DNA from: JAXHUA01 sp034189695
Lineage (GTDB): Bacteria > Chloroflexota > Dehalococcoidia > E44-bin15
Assembly (NCBI GenBank): GCA_034189695.1
Contig: JAXHUA010000135.1
Coordinates: forward strand, 1 to 10,070
Direction of reading: 5' to 3'
DNA length: 10,070 nucleotides
Shown: one piece after another, positions 1-3,875 of the stretch
Numbering within the stretch: position 1 is the stretch's first letter
Layout of the letters: the number at the start of each line of letters is the position of its first letter
Position numbers and translations under genes: made by a program
Notes under the pieces: model-generated
The model's database searches: none
The model's input: the letters and a program-made list of their open reading frames with translations, nothing else
What the model was told of the DNA's origin: nothing

Positions 1-75
1 GACGAAGAAGGCCAGAACCAGGGCGCACGATATCGTTACGATCTTGAAACTGGATTCTCTTAGCTTGCCCAGCAT
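1..75 (-). CDS. Partial membrane protein, N-terminus only; probable oxyanion ABC transporter permease
   Basis: The minus strand from 75 to the window edge is an open frame of 25 codons starting ATG. The visible peptide begins MLGKLRESSFKIV and continues into an uninterrupted hydrophobic run (ISCALVLAFFV), a typical cytoplasmic basic stretch followed by a first transmembrane helix. It begins 12 bases after the stop of the TrmO gene, so it is almost certainly in the same transcript; an AGG lies about 7 bases before the ATG and a stronger AAAGGAG further upstream, inside the end of the TrmO gene. Because the operon carries a ModA-type binding lipoprotein, the expected missing partner is an inner-membrane permease of the molybdate/tungstate type (ModB/WtpB/TupB). 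That identity is inferred from context only; no permease motif (EAA loop) is within the window. Start and strand are well supported, function is not. Confidence 0.55.
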   Translation of the reverse strand, partial: MLGKLRESSFKIVTISCALVLAFFV

Positions 76-87
76 TCGACTACCTGG

Positions 88-564
88 CTACTCTCCTTTC
101 CCTTGCTCGTACTCGCTCCTCATGTCGGCGTGCTCGTACCAGCCCTTCGCCGCATCGTGCCTGACATCGAAATCGGGCATGTAGGGCTTGATGTCCAGAA
201 GAGGTGTTCCATCAATGATGTCAACCTCGCCAACCTCCAGGATATTGCCGTCGATACCATGCAAACGGACAACAGATATGCCGATCGGATTGGGCCGGTT
301 GAAGTGCCTGATGGAGAAGATGCCTTTGCCCTCACTATCCAGGAACGGCCTGGTGACAAGCGAGCAGCCCTCAGCGAGATGGAAGTGGTAGATGAGAATG
401 AGGTGAGAGAAGCCGGCAACGTCCTTCAGACCTTCGACGTACTGCGGGAAGACCTCCACCTGTCCCCTGCTACTTCGGGCGAAGAAACCCTGAATGGGGG
501 TACTTGCCTTGTCCTTGAACGGCGTGTGTATCACCCCTATAGGCTCATAGGCAACTCGCATCAC
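88..564 (-). CDS. trmO: TrmO/TsaA-family tRNA (t6A37) N6-methyltransferase, short form
   Basis: Family members methylate the N6 of threonylcarbamoyladenosine at position 37 of tRNA using S-adenosylmethionine, in the cytoplasm. The 158-residue product shows the family hallmarks: PIGVIHTPF at 8-16, a QGFFARSSRG stretch at 25-34, the signature RPNPIGISVVRL at 90-101, and DGTPLLDIKPYMPDFD at 118-133. It is close to the short archaeal-type TsaA proteins and lacks the C-terminal extension of the E. coli enzyme (about 235 residues). The start is either GTG at 564 or the adjacent ATG at 561; GGAGGTGA at 574-581 is slightly better spaced for the GTG. It sits 48 bases after the ModA-type lipoprotein gene and 12 bases before the putative permease, so it is embedded in an oxyanion transport operon. 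Family assignment is firm. The exact substrate is less certain: short TsaA-like proteins near metal-oxyanion transporters may have another methylation target. Confidence 0.88.
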   Translation of the reverse strand: MMRVAYEPIGVIHTPFKDKASTPIQGFFARSSRGQVEVFPQYVEGLKDVAGFSHLILIYHFHLAEGCSLVTRPFLDSEGKGIFSIRHFNRPNPIGISVVRLHGIDGNILEVGEVDIIDGTPLLDIKPYMPDFDVRHDAAKGWYEHADMRSEYEQGKGE

Positions 565-573
565 CGGTCAGCC

Positions 574-581
574 TCACCTCC
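574..581 (-). promoter_or_regulatory. Ribosome binding site of the TrmO gene
   Basis: The minus strand reads GGAGGTGA here. Its GGAGG is 12 bases from a GTG at 562-564 and 15 bases from an ATG at 559-561; the GTG therefore fits slightly better, but the two starts differ by only one residue. Confidence 0.6.
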
Positions 582-612
582 GACAGACTCCCTTGCCTGC
601 ACCCTGCTCCTT

Positions 613-1410
613 CTACAGTCCCTCGTACTCCTCGTTGGGATAGGTTGTGAAGCCATGTTTCTCGAAGACCGCCTTGCCCTCGTCAGAGGCGCAGAAGTCG
701 ACAAAGGCCCTGGCCGTCTCTTCATCCTCCGAGAAAGTCGTGGCCCCAATGGGTATTATCTTGATCTCGTTCTGCTCCCGCGGAATCTCCACCACTTCAA
801 TACCTTCGACTGATTTGACTGTGTCCCACCAGTTGATCGAGGCGTCGGCCTGTCCCATTGCTATCTGCATCATCACCTCGTTCATGGTCGGCAGCGTGGC
901 AACGACATTGGCCCACACTTCGTCATAGATGCTGTTGTTCTCAAGTATCTTCACGCCCGTCTTGCCGATCGCCGCCACGTCGGGGTCCCCCCACACCAAC
1001 CTCACATCGGGGTTGGCCAGATCCTCGAGACATGTGATGTTGGCCGGATTGCCGCTGGGGACCGTTATTACCGGTATGTGATAGGCGACGAGCTGCTGAT
1101 AGTCCACGAGACCGTTGTCGGTGGCAATCTCGATGTACATGGTGGCGCCGGGCATATAGGCGTCACCCTGCTTGGTGAGTTCCATCTGGCTCAGCAGGGC
1201 GTTGGAGCCGGCGTAGTTGTACCTGACCTCCACCCCGTATTCCTCGTAGAAAAGCACACCTATTTCGTCCATGGGCTTTCTCATACCCGCCCCGCTGTAG
1301 ACCATTATCGACCCGGTTTCCTGGGATTGAGACGTACAACCCAGGATGGTGGTTGCGATCAGCAACACCGCTATTGCGACGGCGCTGATAGCGTACGCAG
1401 TCTTCTTCAT
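613..1410 (-). CDS. modA: ModA-type molybdate/tungstate ABC transporter substrate-binding lipoprotein
   Basis: A 265-residue extracytoplasmic binding protein. The N-terminus is a lipoprotein signal peptide: MKK, a hydrophobic core to about residue 22, and a lipobox ILGC with the lipidated cysteine at 25. The mature part follows the ModA/WtpA pattern: a first ligand loop YSGAGMRKP (38-46), YAGSNALLSQ (66-75) as the second loop, the GDPDVAAIGKTG segment (141-152) matching the DPxxxxxG region of ModA proteins, and QADASINWWDTV (187-198). These loops contact the tetrahedral oxyanion in the family. The start is supported by GGAGGA six bases upstream of ATG. The gene leads an operon with TrmO and a probable permease, and lies downstream of a regulator whose sensor domain belongs to the same ligand-binding fold. 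Molybdate versus tungstate cannot be decided from sequence alone; a WtpA or TupA label is possible. Confidence 0.85.
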   Translation of the reverse strand: MKKTAYAISAVAIAVLLIATTILGCTSQSQETGSIMVYSGAGMRKPMDEIGVLFYEEYGVEVRYNYAGSNALLSQMELTKQGDAYMPGATMYIEIATDNGLVDYQQLVAYHIPVITVPSGNPANITCLEDLANPDVRLVWGDPDVAAIGKTGVKILENNSIYDEVWANVVATLPTMNEVMMQIAMGQADASINWWDTVKSVEGIEVVEIPREQNEIKIIPIGATTFSEDEETARAFVDFCASDEGKAVFEKHGFTTYPNEEYEGL

Positions 1411-1412
1411 CC

Positions 1413-1419
1413 GAATCCT
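1413..1419 (-). promoter_or_regulatory. Ribosome binding site of the binding-protein gene
   Basis: The minus strand reads GGAGGAT shortly before the ATG at 1410, a near-consensus Shine-Dalgarno sequence that fixes the start of the lipoprotein. Confidence 0.7.
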
Positions 1420-1437
1420 CCATGTGCACTTGGGATT

Positions 1438-1452
1438 TGAGTATCGTACTCA
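1438..1452. promoter_or_regulatory. Perfect inverted repeat TGAGTA-N3-TACTCA upstream of modA (candidate operator)
   Basis: Six-base arms separated by three bases form a perfect 15-bp dyad, 27 bases upstream of the lipoprotein start. The arms share GTA/TAC half-sites with the imperfect dyad in the promoter of the adjacent GntR-type regulator (2850-2866), so it may be the site by which that regulator controls the transport operon. Alternatively it is a small hairpin in the leader. No strong sigma-70 promoter is recognisable beside it. Confidence 0.35.
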
Positions 1453-1666
1453 GCAAGAAGCGGAGTGCTTCCGGCTGGAACCCTGTTGTTTCTCACAACT
1501 GACGGTGCTGGAAACTCAAAAGGGCAGAGGAGAAAGCGCGCTGTTCGAATGGGGCGCTTAGCAACACGGCAGCCTATGTCACCCCTCCTCCAGGCACGTG
1601 AGGAGAGACCACCGTTGGTAGCACCAGTTGTTCCATCTCCATGAGCATGACATTCGGAAGAGCCGG

Positions 1667-1681
1667 CTCGGAAACACCGAG
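1667..1681 (-). terminator. Weak hairpin after the regulator stop codon
   Basis: CTCGG-N5-CCGAG lies six bases after the regulator's stop codon on its coding strand, followed by the self-complementary GAGCCGGCTC. There is no U-tract, so it could be a weak or factor-dependent terminator or simply a stabilising 3' structure. Confidence 0.3.
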
Positions 1682-1687
1682 GCTTTC

Positions 1688-2839
1688 TCAGAGGAATGTG
1701 GTGGCACCGGTTTGGGAGGTATCGTACCCACCCACTTCGTTCACCAGCTTCCTGAATCTATCACTGGCAACTACTTCGAGCAGGGGAGAAAGGAGGTCGC
1801 TCCGGTAGTTGGCCATCGGCATCACCAGGTCATACCGTTCGCGGAAAAGCGGAAGAAGGCCAAGACCGCAACTGCGGGCAGCCGCCTCAATCCCCAAGCC
1901 TACGTCCGCCTCTCCGTGGACGATAGCCGAAGCAACGGCGAGGTGCGTGTCCGTTTCCCGCTCGTACCCGTCAATCTGTGACGCCGGAATGCCGTCCTGC
2001 TTGAGCTTGATGTCAAGCAGGACCCTGGTCCCGGAACCCTTCTGACGGTTGACGAACCTGACTCCCGCACGTCGCAAGTCAGCAAGTCCCTCGATCTGCT
2101 TCGGGTTGCCCGCGGCGAACATCAACCCCTGGATACGATAGGCCAGGTGTACCACTGCTATCTCCCGACCTGGCAAAATGCGCTTCACGAACGGATAGTT
2201 GTAGTCGCCTGTCTCCTCATCCAGCAGGTGGATGCCAGCCAGATCGGCCCTCTCCTCCTGGAGAGCGATCAGTCCTCCCAGGCTGCCAGCGTCAGTGACC
2301 TCAGCCTCCACTCCATCGCCACGATGCCTGAGCAGAGTAACCATCAGGTTCACAGCCAAGTCATGGCTGCCGACGATCCTTATCACCTTCTTCGCTGTCC
2401 CGTTATCCAGCGTCTCCTGAGGCTCGCGCGCTGAAGCCTGTCTTTCCTCGCGCCACCGGGCGAGATGCAGGCTGAAGGCCGCCTCAAGCTCTTCCGGGCT
2501 GTAGCCGAGGCTCAATGCCTTCACAATATCATCACTGACCATATCCGCCAGGCGTTTCCGCCGCATAGTGCGCAGCGTCGGGTCATCTGTCTCGGCAGCC
2601 ACCACCGTGCCACCACCGCGCCGAGCGACGATTATCCGTTCCTGCTCCAGCACCATGTAGGCCCTTACCACCGTGTTGTAGTTGACGTCAAGCGAACCTG
2701 CCAGTTGGCGGACTGTCGGCAAGTGCTCACCACGCTTGACCTCGTTGGTGGCTATGAGCTGCCTGACTTGATCCGCTATCTGCTGGTACAGCGGCGTCGA
2801 GGAATGGTAGTCCAGTCGCACGTTCACCATGCTATACAA
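1688..2839 (-). CDS. GntR-family transcriptional regulator fused to a PBP-like oxyanion-sensing domain
   Basis: A one-component regulator of up to 383 residues. Residues 13-80 are a GntR-type winged helix: TPLYQQIADQVRQLI, then PTVRQLAGSLDVNYNTVVRAYMVLEQE as the helix-turn-helix and GGGTVV as the wing. A helical linker (about 85-148, similar in style to YtrA-type regulators) leads to a C-terminal domain (about 150-370) with the periplasmic-binding-protein-like fold found in molybdate-responsive regulators and in MoeA-fused proteins: GSHDLAVNL at 157-165, SLGGLIALQEERADLAGIHLLD (186-207), the diagnostic NRQKGSGTR at 264-272, and HGEADVGLGIEAAA (308-321). It probably binds molybdate or tungstate in the cytoplasm and controls the uptake genes just downstream on the same strand. 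The longest frame starts at TTG (2839); ATG at 2830 is the likelier start. No Shine-Dalgarno is visible for either. Confidence 0.85.
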   Translation of the reverse strand: MYSMVNVRLDYHSSTPLYQQIADQVRQLIATNEVKRGEHLPTVRQLAGSLDVNYNTVVRAYMVLEQERIIVARRGGGTVVAAETDDPTLRTMRRKRLADMVSDDIVKALSLGYSPEELEAAFSLHLARWREERQASAREPQETLDNGTAKKVIRIVGSHDLAVNLMVTLLRHRGDGVEAEVTDAGSLGGLIALQEERADLAGIHLLDEETGDYNYPFVKRILPGREIAVVHLAYRIQGLMFAAGNPKQIEGLADLRRAGVRFVNRQKGSGTRVLLDIKLKQDGIPASQIDGYERETDTHLAVASAIVHGEADVGLGIEAAARSCGLGLLPLFRERYDLVMPMANYRSDLLSPLLEVVASDRFRKLVNEVGGYDTSQTGATTFL

Positions 2840-2845
2840 GCACTT

Positions 2846-2875
2846 ATGATAGTATACCTAGTACAAGTATGTCAA
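2846..2875 (-). promoter_or_regulatory. Sigma-70-type promoter of the GntR-PBP regulator
   Basis: On the minus strand a perfect -35 TTGACA (2870-2875) is followed after 18 bases by TATCAT (2846-2851, five of six consensus bases). The predicted transcription start falls near 2839, only about nine bases before the ATG at 2830, so the message would be almost leaderless, consistent with the lack of a Shine-Dalgarno sequence. Confidence 0.6.
2850..2866. promoter_or_regulatory. Imperfect inverted repeat between -35 and -10 (candidate auto-operator)
   Basis: The 17-base segment TAGTATACCTAGTACAA is partly symmetric (T-N-GTA-N7-TAC-N-A on the minus strand) and lies inside the promoter spacer, the usual place for a repressor site. 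A related block CTATACAAG (2832-2840) versus CTAGTACAAG (2859-2868) repeats 27 bases away, flanking the -10 region. GntR-type repressors commonly autoregulate from such positions; binding by this protein is inference. Confidence 0.4.
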
Positions 2876-2949
2876 AAGGGCGCAACTGGCGGACAACTCT
2901 GTGGGGAATGGGGGAACTGACTCGATGAAGACGCCGGGGGTGGCCAATC

Positions 2950-3243
2950 TCAGAGGGCGTGGATTATCTCGATCTCGTAGTCGAGTATCTCGACATCAAA
3001 CCGGCACCTCTCGATGAAGCTGATAACCTTGGACAGCATCTCATCGCAGTGCCGGCCGCTTTCGCTCACGCAGGCTATCCCGAGGACGATGACCTGCCAC
3101 GTATCCTGGTCATCGACCTCAGCGATGGAGACATTATAGTCGTTCTTGACGCGCTGGACTATGGACTTCACCACCTGCCGCTTGCCCTTGAGCGAGTGGT
3201 TCCCCGGCAGGCGAAGCCTAACCGTGCACGCACCGATGTGCAT
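2950..3243 (-). CDS. DUF503 / YlxP-like small protein
   Basis: A 97-residue protein that matches the DUF503 family across its length, which is also the usual family length. Visible hallmarks are the start MHIGACTVRLRLPGNHSLKGKR (1-22; consensus in the family is a short beta strand, then SLKxKR), VKNDYNVSIAEVDDQDTWQ (32-50), and GIACVSESGRHCDEMLSKVISFIE (55-78) followed by a last strand. The fold is a small alpha/beta ferredoxin-like domain; B. subtilis YlxP, encoded in the nusA-infB region, is a member, and a link to ribosome maturation has been suggested, but the function is not settled. The start is fixed by AGGAGG five bases before the ATG. It is not next to nusA-infB-rbfA here; its upstream neighbour is a zinc-ribbon gene, with an intrinsic terminator between the two. 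Confidence 0.88.
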   Translation of the reverse strand: MHIGACTVRLRLPGNHSLKGKRQVVKSIVQRVKNDYNVSIAEVDDQDTWQVIVLGIACVSESGRHCDEMLSKVISFIERCRFDVEILDYEIEIIHAL

Positions 3244-3257
3244 CGGTCCTCCTGGAC

Positions 3258-3302
3258 AAAAAGAGCCAAGACACCCTGGAGTTACGGCGTGTCTTGGCTC
3301 TT
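3258..3302 (-). terminator. Strong intrinsic terminator (or attenuator) between zinc-ribbon gene and DUF503 gene
   Basis: A perfect 14-bp stem (3261-3274 with 3289-3302) closes a 14-base loop. On the minus strand it is followed by a run of five T (3258-3262, the first two within the stem). It lies 16 bases after the stop of the zinc-ribbon gene and its U-tract ends only six bases before the AGGAGG of the DUF503 gene. Read on the plus strand there is no T-run, so it acts on minus-strand transcripts. Confidence 0.85.
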
Positions 3303-3318
3303 GTCATGTACCCTGATT

Positions 3319-3603
3319 CTAGCTGCGGCTCCTCTCCGCTGCGAAGCAGTCATTACAGTAGACCGGGCGCCCCGTTCTTGGCTCGAACGGGACCTCACAC
3401 TCGGCTCCACACGAGGCGCAGACCGCCCGATACATGGGACGGCTGTCACCATCGCGGTTCCGCCGCCTTGCCGCGCGGCACTCGCGGCAGCGAGTAGGCT
3501 CGCTGAGAAGCCCACGCGACATGTAGAATTCCTGTTCACCCGCAGTGAAGGTGAACTCCTTGCCGCAATCGCGGCACACCAGGACCTTGTCCTCAAAAGC
3601 CAT
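3319..3603 (-). CDS. Small protein with two zinc-ribbon motifs (zf-trcl-like)
   Basis: A 94-residue protein beginning MAFEDKVLVCRDCGKEF. It carries two cysteine quartets: C10-C13-C39-C42 (CxxC-X25-CxxC) and C62-C65-C83-C86 (CxxC-X17-CxxC), each able to bind one zinc. The first half resembles the 'probable zinc-ribbon' (zf-trcl) domain with FTAGEQEFYMSRGL; the second half ends VPFEPRTGRPVYCNDCF, also typical of these small proteins. Such proteins are widespread in Chloroflexota and relatives and have no established function; nucleic-acid or protein binding is plausible. An in-frame ATG exists at 3717, but the start at 3603 is preferred because AGGAGG lies six bases upstream, the homologous region starts here, and the extra 38 residues look like non-coding leader. 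It has its own terminator (3258-3302) and probable promoter (3764-3792), so it is probably transcribed as a single gene. Confidence 0.8.
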   Translation of the reverse strand: MAFEDKVLVCRDCGKEFTFTAGEQEFYMSRGLLSEPTRCRECRAARRRNRDGDSRPMYRAVCASCGAECEVPFEPRTGRPVYCNDCFAAERSRS

Positions 3604-3763
3604 ACCTGGCCTCCTCCTTGTGTATTGGTGGCCACCCTTTGCCGGTACAGCCTTGAGACCCTGATTGCCCGACTGCCTCCCCACTCCGAGTGCCGATGTG
3701 TACCCTCTCTCGCTCATGCGAGGTCGTCACGCTGAAATGCCGCTCCAGGTTCCACCGTGCAAC

Positions 3764-3792
3764 ATTATAAACCAATATCGAATAAAATGCAA
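3764..3792 (-). promoter_or_regulatory. Minus-strand promoter for the zinc-ribbon gene
   Basis: On the minus strand, TATAAT (3764-3769, perfect consensus) is preceded by a 17-base spacer and TTGCAT (3787-3792). The predicted start near 3757 would give a leader of about 150 bases before the translated ATG at 3603. I see no known riboswitch in that leader. Confidence 0.55.
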
Positions 3793-3807
3793 CTGTTCTA
3801 TATAAAC

Positions 3808-3836
3808 TTGTTGCCGTTTAGGCGTCATGCTACACT
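3808..3836 (+). promoter_or_regulatory. Candidate uvrA promoter
   Basis: TTGTTG (3808-3813), a 17-base spacer and TACACT (3831-3836) form a moderate sigma-70-type promoter 40 bases upstream of the uvrA start. The region is distinctly AT-rich compared with its surroundings. A GATAAT a little downstream has no fitting -35. No clear LexA-type box was found. Confidence 0.4.
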
Positions 3837-3875
3837 AGAAGTAGGGATAATAATGGGTGAGGAGAACCCCGCAGC

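Larger units (their letters stand above)
1411..1687. other. 277-base intergenic region between regulator and modA
   Basis: No credible gene is visible on either strand. On the minus strand it carries a GC-rich hairpin just after the regulator stop, short potential hairpins in the modA leader (GTTGT-N5-ACAAC at about 1490-1504, TTCC-N4-GGAA at about 1470-1481), and the TGAGTA-N3-TACTCA dyad near modA. The length and the hairpins are compatible with a regulated leader, but I do not recognise a molybdenum-cofactor riboswitch or any other known riboswitch consensus here. Confidence 0.4.

Noticed and set aside
103..813. Long plus-strand open frame of 236 codons
   Set aside because: It lies antisense to two genes with clear family motifs and ribosome binding sites (TrmO, ModA-type lipoprotein), and has no recognisable domain.
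1411..1687. Molybdenum-cofactor or tungsten-cofactor riboswitch in the modA leader
   Set aside because: Some short hairpins exist, but I could not match the conserved core of that riboswitch class; a covariance-model search would settle it.
3604..3717. N-terminal extension of the zinc-ribbon protein to the ATG at 3717
   Set aside because: No Shine-Dalgarno sequence at 3717, the extension has no domain character, and AGGAGG is ideally placed before the ATG at 3603.
2959..3735. 258-codon plus-strand open frame across DUF503 and the zinc-ribbon gene
   Set aside because: It runs through the intrinsic terminator and opposes two genes with strong ribosome binding sites and family motifs.
3785..3805. 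Possible LexA/SOS box upstream of uvrA (GTTCTA half-site near 3794)
   Set aside because: Only one half-site is visible; no symmetric partner for the GAAC-N4-GTTC type or another SOS dyad is present.
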